This document shows positions 1 to 9,300 of a stretch of DNA of 11,319 nt, piece after piece. The notes beneath the pieces are model-generated. The model was not told the DNA's origin and made no database searches. It saw only the letters and a list, made by a program, of their open reading frames with translations. The stretch is from contig JBCCZC010000166.1 of NCBI GenBank assembly GCA_039188505.1, positions 1 through 11,319 on the forward strand, read 5' to 3'. The stretch is from JBCCZC01 sp039188505. GTDB taxonomy: Bacteria; Pseudomonadota; Gammaproteobacteria; Xanthomonadales; SZUA-38. Numbering within the stretch: the first letter of the stretch is position 1; every line of letters starts with the position of its first letter. A program made the translations under genes and the position numbers.

Positions 1-372
1 CACCGCATCCAGGCCGGCGCCGACGCGATCGTCGTGCCGTCGCGCTTCGAGCCGTGCGGACTGACCCAGCTCTGCGGGCTGCGCTACGGCACGCTGCCGA
101 TCGTGTCCCGCACGGGCGGGCTGGCCGACACCGTGATCGATGCGAATCCCGCGGCGCTCGCGAGTGGCTGTGCCACCGGCTTCCAGTTCGCGCCGGTGGA
201 TCGCAGCGGATTGCGCGCGGCGCTCGACCGGGCCTTCGACGCCCATGTCGAGGGAACGACCTGGCGGCGCTTGGTCCGGAATGCGCTCGGCCAGGCCGTC
301 GGCTGGGAGGCCTCCGCCGCCGCGTATGCCGCCATCTACCGTGAGCTCGTCGCCGACCGGACGGCCCCGTGA
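1..372 (+). CDS. glgA: Glycogen synthase, C-terminal 123 residues (5' end outside window)
   Basis: This is the 3' end of an ADP-glucose-dependent glycogen synthase (GT5 family), which extends alpha-1,4-glucan chains in the cytoplasm. The frame is open from base 1 and ends at TGA 370-372. Visible residues include the family signature PSRFEPCGLTQL at partial residues 13-24. Its Glu (17) and Cys (19) correspond to the conserved ERFEPCGL-type catalytic loop; Glu17 matches E377 of the E. coli enzyme. The RTGGLADTV nucleotide-sugar loop follows at 37-45, and a TGFQF segment at 60-63. Residue 25 is Cys (LTQLCGLRYG) where E. coli GlgA has Tyr; I see no reason to think this inactivates the enzyme. About 350 N-terminal residues should lie upstream. 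The stop codon overlaps the glgX start (GTGA), so the two are probably translated from one mRNA. Confidence 0.96.
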   Translation, partial: HRIQAGADAIVVPSRFEPCGLTQLCGLRYGTLPIVSRTGGLADTVIDANPAALASGCATGFQFAPVDRSGLRAALDRAFDAHVEGTTWRRLVRNALGQAVGWEASAAAYAAIYRELVADRTAP

Positions 373-2438
373 GCATGACGGCGGGGCAACCCCACCGGCT
401 CGGCGCCCACTGTCGGGACGACGGGGTCGATTTCGCCGTCTTCTCGGCCCACGCCGAACGCATTGAGGTCTGCCTCTTCGATCCCGAATCAGGCGAGGAG
501 ACCGACCGCTTCGGTCTTCCCGAACGGACCGGGGACGTGTGGCACGGTTTCCTGCCGGGGCTCGGGGCGGGCGCCCGCTACGGGCTCCGCGCGCATGGCC
601 CCTGGCGGCCGGAGGACGGACACCGCTTCAACGCCCGCAAGCTGCTGATTGATCCCTATGCACGCGAGCTGACGGGGCCGGTCACCTTCCATCCCTCGCA
701 GCTCGGACATGCCGCCGGATCTCCGGCCGTGAATCCGACGCCCTCCAACGACGACAGCGCACCGCACGTGCCGCGTGCGATCGTGCAGGTGCCGCGGAAC
801 GGAGAACAGGCCGAGACCCTCTACCCGCGTGGCGGCGACCCGCTGATCTGGGAGGCGCACCTGAAAGGCGTGACGATGGGCCGGGACGACGTGCCGGTCG
901 ATATCCGCGGCACCTTTGACGCCTTCGGTCAGCCCTGGCTCGTCGAGCACCTGCGCAAGCTGGGCGTGACCGCCGTCGAACTGCTGCCGGTCCAGTGCTT
1001 CGCCGATGAGCCCTTCCTGCTGAAGCTCGGCCTCACGAATTACTGGGGCTACAACCCGGTGAACTTCTTCACCCCGGAGTGGCGTTACCTGGGCCCCTCC
1101 GGTGCTGCCGGCTTCCGGAGCCTCGTTGACCGTCTCCACGACGCCGGTATCGAGGTGATCCTCGACGTCGTCTACAACCACACGGCCGAGGGCGACCACC
1201 TCGGGCCGACGCTCAGCTACCGGGGCCTCGACAACGCCAGCTATTACGCCCTCGAGCGCGACGCGCCCGCCCGGTATGTAAACGATGCGGGCACCGGCAA
1301 TACGCTTGCAGTTCACCATCCCTTCGTCCTTCGGCTGGTGCTCGACAGCCTCCGGTACTGGGTCGACGCGTTCGGGGTAGACGGCTTCCGCTTCGACCTC
1401 GCCACCACGCTCGCGCGCGAGCCCTCGGGCTTCGATCCCAACGGCGGCTTCCTCGACGCCCTGCGGCAGGATCCGGTGCTGTCGCAACGGCGGCTGATCG
1501 CCGAACCCTGGGACGTCGGACCCGGCGGCTACCAGGCCGGCGCTTTTCCGTCCGAATTCGCGGAGTGGAACGATGCGTTCCGGGATTCGGTCCGGCGCTT
1601 CTGGATGCACGAGCCCGGTGCCGCTCCAGGCCTGGCCCATGGTCTCCTAGGCTCGGCCGGTCGCTTCGATCGGCCGGGCAGCACGACGGCCCGGTCCATC
1701 AACTACGTCGCGGCCCACGATGGGTTCACGCTGGCCGACGTGACGCGCTATGCCCGCCGCCACAACGAGGCCAACGGCGAGGACAACCGCGACGGTCACG
1801 CGGCGAACCACGCCGACGGCTGCGGCGTCGACGGACCCACGACGGACCCGGCGATTCTCGCCACGCGGGCTCGTCGGCAGCGCAACCTGCTGTTCACGCT
1901 GCTCTTCTCGCAGGGGACACCGATGCTCCTCGCGGGTGACGAGTGGGGCAACTCGCAGCAGGGCAACAACAACGCGTACTGCCAGGACAACCCGATCGGG
2001 TGGCTGGACTGGTCGGCCTTCGACGACGCGTTCTTCGACTTCGCGTGTCGTCTGACGGCGCTTCGGCGTGCGCACCCCGCCCTGCGCCAGCTGCATTACC
2101 TGCACGGTGGCGAGCGAGAGCAGGATGGGCATCCCGACGTGCGGTGGCTGGCCTTCGCTGGGGGCGAGCCGGACTGGCACGACACGGCGATGGAGACCTT
2201 CGCCCTCGTGGTCCGGATGTCGTCCGAGCTGCCCGTGGCTGTTGACGACGCGGTGGTGATCGCTGTCAATGGCGCCATGGCCGACGACACCCTCCTTCTT
2301 CCCGATCCGCCGACGGGCGCCGCGTGGTACCGCTGCGTCGACACGGCCCACCCGGACGCGGGCACTGAACGAGCCGGCCCCAAGGCGCGCGTGGCGGCGG
2401 ACTCGGCGGTCCTGTTTGCAAGAGGTGCTGCAGCATGA
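369..2438 (+). CDS. glgX: Glycogen debranching enzyme GlgX (isoamylase-type, GH13)
   Basis: This enzyme hydrolyses alpha-1,6 branch points of glycogen or limit dextrin, releasing short maltodextrins. The protein is 689 residues, usual for GlgX. An N-terminal CBM48-like beta-sandwich spans about residues 8-105, followed by a GH13 barrel. All four GH13 regions are visible: DVVYNHT at 266-272, GFRFDLATT at 339-347 with nucleophile Asp343, LIAEPWDVG at 376-384 with acid/base Glu379, and AAHDGF at 448-453 with Asp451. GDEWGNSQQGNNNAYCQDN (523-541) is typical of the GlgX/TreX branch rather than plain alpha-amylases. The start is GTG 369, overlapping the glgA stop. An in-frame ATG lies two codons downstream at 375, and neither has a clear Shine-Dalgarno, so the exact start is open. 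The 3' end overlaps malQ by ATGA. Product use by MalQ next door fits the role. Confidence 0.96.
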   Translation: MSMTAGQPHRLGAHCRDDGVDFAVFSAHAERIEVCLFDPESGEETDRFGLPERTGDVWHGFLPGLGAGARYGLRAHGPWRPEDGHRFNARKLLIDPYARELTGPVTFHPSQLGHAAGSPAVNPTPSNDDSAPHVPRAIVQVPRNGEQAETLYPRGGDPLIWEAHLKGVTMGRDDVPVDIRGTFDAFGQPWLVEHLRKLGVTAVELLPVQCFADEPFLLKLGLTNYWGYNPVNFFTPEWRYLGPSGAAGFRSLVDRLHDAGIEVILDVVYNHTAEGDHLGPTLSYRGLDNASYYALERDAPARYVNDAGTGNTLAVHHPFVLRLVLDSLRYWVDAFGVDGFRFDLATTLAREPSGFDPNGGFLDALRQDPVLSQRRLIAEPWDVGPGGYQAGAFPSEFAEWNDAFRDSVRRFWMHEPGAAPGLAHGLLGSAGRFDRPGSTTARSINYVAAHDGFTLADVTRYARRHNEANGEDNRDGHAANHADGCGVDGPTTDPAILATRARRQRNLLFTLLFSQGTPMLLAGDEWGNSQQGNNNAYCQDNPIGWLDWSAFDDAFFDFACRLTALRRAHPALRQLHYLHGGEREQDGHPDVRWLAFAGGEPDWHDTAMETFALVVRMSSELPVAVDDAVVIAVNGAMADDTLLLPDPPTGAAWYRCVDTAHPDAGTERAGPKARVAADSAVLFARGAAA

Positions 2439-4516
2439 GTGGCGACCTGCGCCGGCTGGCGGACATGCTGGGGATCCACTCCGGCTTCCACGACATGCAG
2501 GGGAACTGGCAGGCGATCTCCGAGGAATCGATGCGGGCCCTGGCCGAGGCGCTGGGCCACGCGGCCGATTCGGATTCCGCCGTTGCCGCCTCGATCGCCC
2601 GGCTCGAGGAGCAGGCGCGGCAGCGCTCCGCGCCCCGGGACTGGATCTGCGTCGAGGGCGAGACGATCCAGCTCTCGCTGGCCCACCCGGTCGAGTACCG
2701 GCTCGTCGATACCGCCAGCGGTGCCGAACTCCGGGCCGGCGACGCGCGCCATGCGCTGACTCTTCCGGCTCTCGATAGCGGCATCTATCGGGTCGAACAG
2801 CACCAGGCAGACCGGGTCGAGCACACGATGCTTCTGGTCACTCCGAGCCAGCTCCCGCTCCGGCGCTGGCTTGCGAACGGCGATGCGCCCTGGGGCCTGA
2901 TGGCCCCACTCTACGGCCTGCGATCCCGCGCGAACCTCGGGGTCGGCGACTATGCGGACTTCGCGCGCCTGGCGAGCATCGCCGGCCAGGGCGGCGCCGA
3001 TTTCCTCGGGATCAATCCGATCCACGCGCTGCCCCAGAGCGATGCACCGGCGTTCAGTCCGTACTCTCCGAATCACCGCGGCTTCTGGGACGTGAATCAT
3101 CTGGCGCCGGACCGCGTGCCCGAATTCGCCGCGTCGGACGAGGCCCGACGCCTGCTGACCGAGCGCGAGGACGAGATCGCTGCGCTGCGGGCCGCCGAAC
3201 TGGTCGATGCCGGTCGGGTCGCGCGCCTGCGTCGACCGATCCTCGAAGCGCTCCACCAGGCGCTGATGACCGCACCGCCGGGCTCGGAGCGTCGCCGGGA
3301 ATTCGAATCCTGGCGCCGGACCCAGGGCGACGCGCTGCGTCACTTCGCGACCTTCGAGGCGCTGGCCGAGGCCCACGGCCCGGATCAGCGCGCCTGGCCC
3401 GAGGAACTGCGATCGGCGCGGGCGACCGGCGTCGCCCGCTTCCGGCAGCAGGCCGCAGACCGGATCCGCTTCCACGAATACCTGCAGTTCGTTGCCGAGT
3501 CCCAGATCCACGACGTCGCGCAGGAAGCCGGCAACGCCGGCATGCGCCTGGGGCTCTACTTCGACCTGGCCGTCGGCACGAACCAGTGGTCCGCCGAGGT
3601 GTGGGCGGAGCCGGAAGCCTTCGTCACGCAGGCGTCGCTCGGCGCGCCGCCCGATCACTTCAACCCGACTGGTCAGTGCTGGAACCTCGCACCCTTCCAT
3701 CCCCACGCCCTCCAGGGGCTCGACTACGAGCCCTTCGCGCGGGTGATCCGAACGGCCATGCGGCACGCGGGGATGATCCGTATCGATCACGTTCTCGGCC
3801 TCAACCGTTCCTACTGGGTACCCGAGGACGGCCGGCCGGGCGGCTATGTGTCCTATCCCTTCGACGCGCTGCTCGCGATCGTGGCCATCGAGGCCGCCCG
3901 GGCGGACGCGGTGGTCATTGGCGAGGACCTCGGTCTCGTGCCCGAGGGACTCCGGCCACGCCTCGAGAAGGAGGGCATTCTCGGCTGCCGCGTGATGCAG
4001 TTCGAGCGCCTGGGCCAGGACTTTCGATCCCCCGCGGACTTCCCGCGCCTCTCGATCACGACCTTCGGCAGCCACGACGTGCCGACGGTTCGCGGCTGGT
4101 GGCGCGAGCGCGACGTCGACGCCCTGGTGGCCGCGGCGCTCCTCAACGAGGACGAGGCAGCCGGCATGCGCGAGGATCGCGGACGCGTGCGCGAGGCGCT
4201 CTGGCGCATGCTGGGTCGCTACGGGCTGCTCGGGGAAACGCCGGGGCCGATGCCCGACGACCTCACCCCGGAGCACGCCCTCGCGGTCCATCGCCTGCTG
4301 TCGACTTCGGGTTCTCTGCTGCTGGGGATCCATCTCGACGACGTGCTCGGCCTGGAGCTGCAGCAGAATCTGCCGGGCACCGTCGAGGAGCATCCGAACT
4401 GGCGCCGGCGCATGCCAGGAACGCTCGAGGATCTCGCCGACGATCCGAGCTGGAAGGCCACGTGTGAGGCCATGAATCGTGGGCGTGGGCGCCCCCAGGG
4501 AGAGCAGGAAGCATGA
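2435..4516 (+). CDS. malQ: 4-alpha-glucanotransferase (amylomaltase), long MalQ form (GH77)
   Basis: This cytoplasmic disproportionating enzyme moves maltosyl and longer units between maltodextrins and releases glucose. It recycles the short chains made by debranching. At 693 residues it is the long form, as in E. coli, with an N-terminal beta-rich extension of about 145 residues before the catalytic barrel. The barrel starts at PWGLMAPLYGLRSRANLGVG (from residue 152). GH77 catalytic motifs are present: RIDHVLGL with nucleophile Asp451, VIGEDLGLVP with acid/base Glu497, and FGSHDVPT with Asp548. The ATG at 2435 overlaps the glgX stop (ATGA), and an AGAGG at 2421-2425 sits nine bases upstream, supporting this start. 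The TGA at 4514-4516 overlaps pgm in the same way. The order glgA-glgX-malQ-pgm makes a glycogen-turnover role more likely than uptake of external maltose; no maltose transporter is visible. Confidence 0.95.
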   Translation: MSGDLRRLADMLGIHSGFHDMQGNWQAISEESMRALAEALGHAADSDSAVAASIARLEEQARQRSAPRDWICVEGETIQLSLAHPVEYRLVDTASGAELRAGDARHALTLPALDSGIYRVEQHQADRVEHTMLLVTPSQLPLRRWLANGDAPWGLMAPLYGLRSRANLGVGDYADFARLASIAGQGGADFLGINPIHALPQSDAPAFSPYSPNHRGFWDVNHLAPDRVPEFAASDEARRLLTEREDEIAALRAAELVDAGRVARLRRPILEALHQALMTAPPGSERRREFESWRRTQGDALRHFATFEALAEAHGPDQRAWPEELRSARATGVARFRQQAADRIRFHEYLQFVAESQIHDVAQEAGNAGMRLGLYFDLAVGTNQWSAEVWAEPEAFVTQASLGAPPDHFNPTGQCWNLAPFHPHALQGLDYEPFARVIRTAMRHAGMIRIDHVLGLNRSYWVPEDGRPGGYVSYPFDALLAIVAIEAARADAVVIGEDLGLVPEGLRPRLEKEGILGCRVMQFERLGQDFRSPADFPRLSITTFGSHDVPTVRGWWRERDVDALVAAALLNEDEAAGMREDRGRVREALWRMLGRYGLLGETPGPMPDDLTPEHALAVHRLLSTSGSLLLGIHLDDVLGLELQQNLPGTVEEHPNWRRRMPGTLEDLADDPSWKATCEAMNRGRGRPQGEQEA

Positions 4517-6144
4517 ACGTCATCACCGTACCGACGAGCCCGATCGCGGGGCAGAAACCGGGCACGTCGGGGCTGCGGAAGAAGACCCGGGTCTTCATGG
4601 AATCGCCCTACCTCGAGAATTTCGTCCAGTCGGTGTTCGACGCGCTCGGCTGCGTGGACGGCATGACCCTCGTGGTCGGCGGGGACGGGCGCGAGTTCAA
4701 CCGGGAAGCGATTCAGACGATCATCCGCATGGCCGCCGCGAACGGCGCCGGACGGGTGCTGGTCGGGCAGGGCGGCATCCTGTCGACGCCGGCCGCGTCC
4801 GCGGTCATCCGCAAGCACGGCGCCGATGGTGGCCTGGTCCTTTCGGCCAGCCACAATCCGGGCGGCGTGGACGGGGACTTCGGCATCAAGTTCAACAACG
4901 CCTCCGGCGCCCCGGCACCCGAGTCGCTCACGGCCTCGATCCATGCGCGGACCGAGGCCATCGATCGCTATCTGATCGTCGAGGGCGCCGACGTCGACCT
5001 CGATACACTCGCGAGTCATCTGTGCGGCAGCACGACCGTCGAGATCATCGACCCGGTGGCCGACTACGCCGACCTGATGGCGGAGCTCTTCGACTTCGGC
5101 GCCATCAGCGACCTGTTCGATGGCGGCTTCCGCCTCAGCTTCGACGCCATGCACGCCGTCACCGGACCCTACGCCCGGGAGATCTTCGAGCGGCGCCTGG
5201 GCGCGGCCGCGGGGACGGTCCTGAACGCCACGCCGCTGCCCGATTTCGGGCGTGGTCACCCGGATCCGAACCCGATCCACGCGGCCGAGCTGATGGACCT
5301 GATGTTGGGACCCGACGCACCGGATCTCGGGGCGGCGTCCGATGGTGACGGCGATCGCAACATGATCGTCGGCCGCGGCTGCTACGTGACGCCGTCCGAC
5401 AGCCTCGCGGTCCTCGCCGCAAATGCCACCTGCGCCCCGGCTTACGCGGGCGGTCTGCAGGGCATCGCGCGGTCGATGCCGACGAGCCGCGCGGCGGACG
5501 CCGTGGCCGACGCGCTCGACGTGCCGCTCTACGAGACGCCGACGGGCTGGAAGTTCTTCGGCAATCTGCTCGACGACAACCGCATCACGATCTGCGGCGA
5601 GGAGAGCGCCGGCACCGGTTCGAGCCACATCCGAGAGAAGGACGGGATCTGGGCCGTGCTGCTCTGGCTGAATATCCTCGCGGACCGCGGCCGGTCGGTC
5701 GTCGATGTCATGCGGGCACACTGGCAGCGCTTCGGTCGCCACTACTACTCCCGCCACGACTACGAGGCCATCGACGCAACGGCCGCGAAGGCACTGGTCG
5801 ACCACGTGCGTAGCCAGCTCGGCGTGCTCGCCGGCCAGACCCACGGTGGACTTCTTGTGGAGAGCGCCGATGAGTTTTCGTACCGGGATCCGGTAGACGG
5901 CAGCGAAGCGGCGGGGCAGGGCCTGCGTATCTTCTTTGCCGACGGCTCGCGCTGCGTGCTCCGCCTGTCCGGAACCGGCACGGAAGGCGCCACGTTGCGC
6001 GTCTATCTCGAACGCTTTGTCGGTGCCGATGGCGATCACGATGTCGACCCGCAGGAGGCGCTCGCGCCGGTCATCGCCGCCGCGGACGCTATCGCCGGGA
6101 TCCGCGAGCGCACGCGTCGCGAGGCTCCGACGGTTCGGACCTGA
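4513..6144 (+). CDS. pgm: Phosphoglucomutase, PGM1 (eukaryote/Agrobacterium-like) type
   Basis: This enzyme interconverts alpha-D-glucose-1-phosphate and glucose-6-phosphate, linking glycogen synthesis and breakdown to glycolysis. The 543-residue protein has the full alpha-D-phosphohexomutase layout. GTSGLRKK near the N terminus binds substrate phosphate. SASHNPGG has phosphoserine Ser113. DGDGDR at 277-282 is the Mg site, GEESAGTGSSHIREKDG from 362 binds sugar, and RLSGTGTEGATLRVY from 484 is the C-terminal phosphate loop. The opening PTSPIAGQKPGTSGLRKKTR and the ending RTRREAPTVRT closely resemble animal PGM1 as I remember it, and also Agrobacterium Pgm. It is therefore the PGM1 branch, not the E. 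coli Pgm branch. The start is ATG 4513, overlapping malQ (ATGA), with AGGGAG at 4497-4502 as a plausible ribosome site. It ends the glycogen cassette; a 235-base gap follows. Confidence 0.95.
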   Translation: MNVITVPTSPIAGQKPGTSGLRKKTRVFMESPYLENFVQSVFDALGCVDGMTLVVGGDGREFNREAIQTIIRMAAANGAGRVLVGQGGILSTPAASAVIRKHGADGGLVLSASHNPGGVDGDFGIKFNNASGAPAPESLTASIHARTEAIDRYLIVEGADVDLDTLASHLCGSTTVEIIDPVADYADLMAELFDFGAISDLFDGGFRLSFDAMHAVTGPYAREIFERRLGAAAGTVLNATPLPDFGRGHPDPNPIHAAELMDLMLGPDAPDLGAASDGDGDRNMIVGRGCYVTPSDSLAVLAANATCAPAYAGGLQGIARSMPTSRAADAVADALDVPLYETPTGWKFFGNLLDDNRITICGEESAGTGSSHIREKDGIWAVLLWLNILADRGRSVVDVMRAHWQRFGRHYYSRHDYEAIDATAAKALVDHVRSQLGVLAGQTHGGLLVESADEFSYRDPVDGSEAAGQGLRIFFADGSRCVLRLSGTGTEGATLRVYLERFVGADGDHDVDPQEALAPVIAAADAIAGIRERTRREAPTVRT

Positions 6145-6177
6145 AGCCGGCAACGATCATTCTCGGCGGGTCAGCAC

Positions 6178-6204
6178 GCCGATCCGCGATCGCAGGCCGA
6201 TCCG
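6178..6204. repeat. 9-bp direct repeat GCCGATCCG, two copies 18 bp apart
   Basis: Exact copies lie at 6178-6186 and 6196-6204, upstream of pyc. The 18-bp centre-to-centre distance is a little under two helical turns. That would suit a regulator dimer binding one face, but the motif matches no operator I know. Chance recurrence in GC-rich DNA is possible. Confidence 0.3.
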
Positions 6205-6315
6205 GACACGGTGATCGGTACGGATCTTGCTCGTAACCCCTTCCCGGGCCGGCCCGGTTGGGTGGGCGCGGGTACGGCCTGGTGTTCTCACGTGACCCAT
6301 GCAGGGCGAGAGTCC

Positions 6316-6378
6316 ATGATCGAGCGCAGAAGACTGGCTCACCCCGCGATGCTGAAACCGTTGCCAGGAGGAGATTAA
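6316..6378 (+). promoter_or_regulatory. Possible 20-codon upstream ORF (leader peptide) before pyc
   Basis: ATG 6316 opens a 20-codon frame (MIERRRLAHPAMLKPLPGGD) ending at TAA 6376-6378. That leaves one base before the pyc GTG, and the frame contains the pyc Shine-Dalgarno. Codons 5 and 6 are tandem AGA, rare in DNA of this composition. A six-codon ORF (ATG 6299, MQGESP) overlaps its start by ATGA. The arrangement could allow translational coupling or attenuation. There is no strong ribosome site for it and no homology I recognise, so it may be chance. Confidence 0.15.
6366..6373 (+). promoter_or_regulatory. Strong Shine-Dalgarno (AGGAGGAG) fixing the pyc GTG start
   Basis: AGGAGG at 6366-6371, extended by AG, lies eight bases before GTG 6380. 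It is the best ribosome site in the window. No in-frame upstream start exists nearby, and the protein then begins MAPFKKLLVANRSEIA as expected for the biotin carboxylase domain. This decides the GTG start. Confidence 0.88.
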
Positions 6379-6379
6379 C

Positions 6380-9300
6380 GTGGCCCCGTTCAAGAAACTG
6401 CTGGTCGCCAATCGGAGCGAGATCGCGATCCGGGTCTACCGGGCCGCCGCCGAGCTGGGCATTCCCACGGTTGCCGTCTACTCGGCCGAAGATCGCCTGG
6501 CGCTGCACCGTTTTGGTGCAGGAGAGGCGCATCAGGTCGGTGACGGGATGACGCCTACGCAGGCCTACCTCGATATCGACGAGATGATTCGCGTGGCGAA
6601 GCTGGCCGGCTGCGACGCGGTCCATCCCGGCTACGGGTTCCTGTCGGAGAATCCGGATTTCGCCGAGCGCTGCGCCGCCGAAGGCATCACCTTCGTGGGC
6701 CCGCGGCCGGACGTCATGCGCCGCCTCGGCAACAAGGTTGACGCGCGCAACATCGCAACGGCCGCTAACGTACCCGTGATGCCGGCGACGGAGCCCCTGC
6801 CGGCGGACATCGAAACCTGCGTGGGTATCGCCGAGGAGATCGGCTTTCCGGTCATGCTCAAGGCGAGCTGGGGCGGTGGCGGGCGCGGCATGCGCGTGAT
6901 CGAGTCGTCGGCCGAGCTGCGCGAGCAGCTGCCGGTCGCGCGTCGCGAGGCGCACTCGGCCTTCGGCAACGACGAGGTCTACCTCGAGAAGCTCGTGCGT
7001 CACGCTCGCCACGTGGAAGTGCAGGTCATCGGCGACCAGCACGGGACGATCGTTCACCTCTTCGAGCGGGACTGCAGCGTTCAGCGCCGGCATCAGAAGG
7101 TGATCGAGCGGGCGCCGGCACCTTACCTGGACGACGCCACGCGAACGGAGATCTGCGCGGCCGCTGTTCGCCTGGCCGCCTCCGTGGACTACTCGAACGC
7201 CGGCACCGTCGAGTTCCTGCAGGACATCGACACGGGCGCCTTCTACTTCATCGAGGTCAATCCGCGGGTCCAGGTCGAGCACACGGTGACCGAGCAGGTG
7301 ACCGGGCTCGATATCGTCAAGGCGCAGATCCGCATCGCTGCGGGTGCTCGCATCGGAGAGGTCGAGGAGTCCGGCATTCCTGCGCAGGAAGCCATCGGCA
7401 TGAGCGGCGCGGCGCTCCAGTGCCGCATCACCTCCGAAGATCCCCGCAACAACTTCATCCCGGACTATGGGCCGATCACGGCCTATCGCAGTCCATCGGG
7501 CCCGGGCATCCGCCTCGATGCGGGCACGGCGTATACCGGGGCCCTGATCACGCGTCACTACGACAGCCTGCTGGTCAAGATCACGGCCCTCGGTCAGAGC
7601 CACACGGAGGCCATCGGTCGGATGCAGCGCGCGCTGCGCGAGTTTCGCGTGCGCGGCGTCGAGACGAATCTCCTGTTCCTGCAGCGGCTGCTGGCGCACG
7701 AGGACTTCCTGGCCGGAAACTACAACACGCGGTTCATCGACGGTGCGCCGGAGCTGCTCGCCGCGCCCCCGCCGTCGACGCACGCCTCGGGCCTCCTGAG
7801 CTGGATCGCCAACGTGATGGTCAACGGATCGGACCAGGTTGCGGAGCGCAGCACGCCGCGAGTGCTGGCCGCGCCCCAGGCGCCGCCACCGCCGACGACC
7901 GTTGCGCCGGATGGCGTGCGTCAGATCCTGGAGCGGGACGGCGCCGATGCGGTGGTGCGCTGGCTGCAGGCGCAGGACCGGCCGCTCCTGACGGACACGA
8001 CGTTCCGGGACGCGCATCAGTCGCTCCTCGCGACCCGCATGCGGACCATCGACATGCTGCGCATCGCGCCCCGCTATGCCCGGACCCTGCCGACCCTGTT
8101 CTCGGTCGAGTCCTGGGGCGGTGCGACCTTCGACGTGGCGCTGCGGTTCCTGAAAGAGGATCCCTGGGAGCGGCTCCACGACCTGTCTGCGGCCATGCCC
8201 AACCTCATGCAGCAGATGCTGCTGCGCTCCGCGACCGGCGTGGGCTACACCAACTACCCGGACAACGTGGTGCGCTACTTCATCGACCAGGCCGCGGCGG
8301 CCGGTGTCGACGTCTTCCGGATCTTCGACTGCCTCAACTGGGTCGAGAACATGCGCATGGCCATCGACGCCGTACGCGAGACCGGGAAGATCGCCGAAGC
8401 GGCGATCTGCTACACCGGCGACATCCTCGATCCGGGACGCAGCAAGTACGACCTGGCCTACTACGTCGGCCTCGCGCAGGAGCTCGAGGCAGCGGGCGCG
8501 CATATCCTCGCGATCAAGGACATGGCTGGACTGCTGCGGCCAGCCGCCGCGCGGCAGCTGATCGGTACGCTGAAGCAGGAGGTCGGCCTGCCGATCCACT
8601 TCCATACCCACGATACGAGCGGCGGCGCGCTGGCGAGCATCGTCGCCGCCGTCGAGGCGGGCGCCGACATCGTGGACGCCGCGATGGACTCGATGAGCGG
8701 GCTCACCTCCCAGCCCTGCCTCGGGTCGGTTGTGGCGGCGTTGGCCCATACCGAGCACGACATGGGGCTCGATGACGCGCCGATCCGTTCGATCAGCGAC
8801 TACTGGGAGGAAGTGCGCGGGCAGTACGCGGCCTTCGAGTCGGACGTGCGGTCGGGTGCCTCGGAGGTCTATCTGCACGAGATGCCCGGCGGCCAGTTCA
8901 CCAACCTCAAGGAGCAGGCCGCCTCACTCGGGATCGGCCCCAAGTGGCACGAGGTCGCGCGCGCCTACGCCGATGTCAACCTGGCCTTCGGCGACATCGT
9001 CAAGGTCACGCCGTCCTCGAAGGTCGTGGGCGACATGGCGCTGATGATGGTGACTTCCGAGCTCTCGATCGCGGACGTCCTGGATCCGGAGCGCGACATC
9101 GCCTTCCCGGATTCCGTGGTCTCGCTGATGGCCGGTGAACTCGGCCAGCCCCCGGGCGGTTTCCCGCCGGAGCTGCAGGCCAAGGTGCTGCGCGGGCGCG
9201 AGGCGATTGCGGCGCGTCCCGGCAGCCTCCTCGAGCCGCTCGACATCGATGCCGAACGCAGCACCGTCGAGGCCCGCCTCGGCCACGCGATCAGCGACGC

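Larger units (their letters stand above)
6145..6379 (+). other. Intergenic region between pgm and pyc, with candidate regulatory sequence
   Basis: This 235-base spacer is the longest non-coding stretch in the window and probably separates two transcription units. I could not find a convincing sigma-70 promoter; a TTGCTC at about 6226-6231 has no -10 partner. What is visible is a perfect 9-bp direct repeat GCCGATCCG (6178-6186 and 6196-6204), six GATC sites between 6155 and 6226, and an inverted pair CCGATC/GATCGG (6197-6202 and 6213-6218). There is also a 14-bp perfect palindrome CCGGGCCGGCCCGG (6244-6257) without a T tract and an 8-bp palindrome TCACGTGA (6288-6295). I recognise no known riboswitch. 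A promoter for pyc is inferred from position only. Confidence 0.5.

Noticed and set aside
2096..4393. 765-codon open frame on the - strand opposite malQ
   Set aside because: It overlaps intact glgX and malQ reading frames that carry all catalytic motifs. The antisense translation is low-complexity and lacks family features.
4219..6153. 644-codon open frame on the - strand opposite pgm
   Set aside because: It is a shadow of pgm and the end of malQ, caused by high third-position GC; no motif supports it.
6244..6257. Perfect 14-bp GC palindrome as a terminator for pgm
   Set aside because: It has no T tract and no room for a normal loop, and it lies 100 bases after the stop. A restriction-like palindrome is easily found by chance in such GC-rich sequence.
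7420..8775. 451-codon + strand frame inside pyc
   Set aside because: It is an out-of-frame reading of pyc, rich in Arg, Ala and Gly, with no domain.
6089..8878. 929-codon open frame on the - strand opposite pyc
   Set aside because: It is the antisense shadow of a clearly conserved pyruvate carboxylase. The translation is rich in Arg, Gly, His and Val with no recognisable domain, as expected when GC-biased codons are read backwards.
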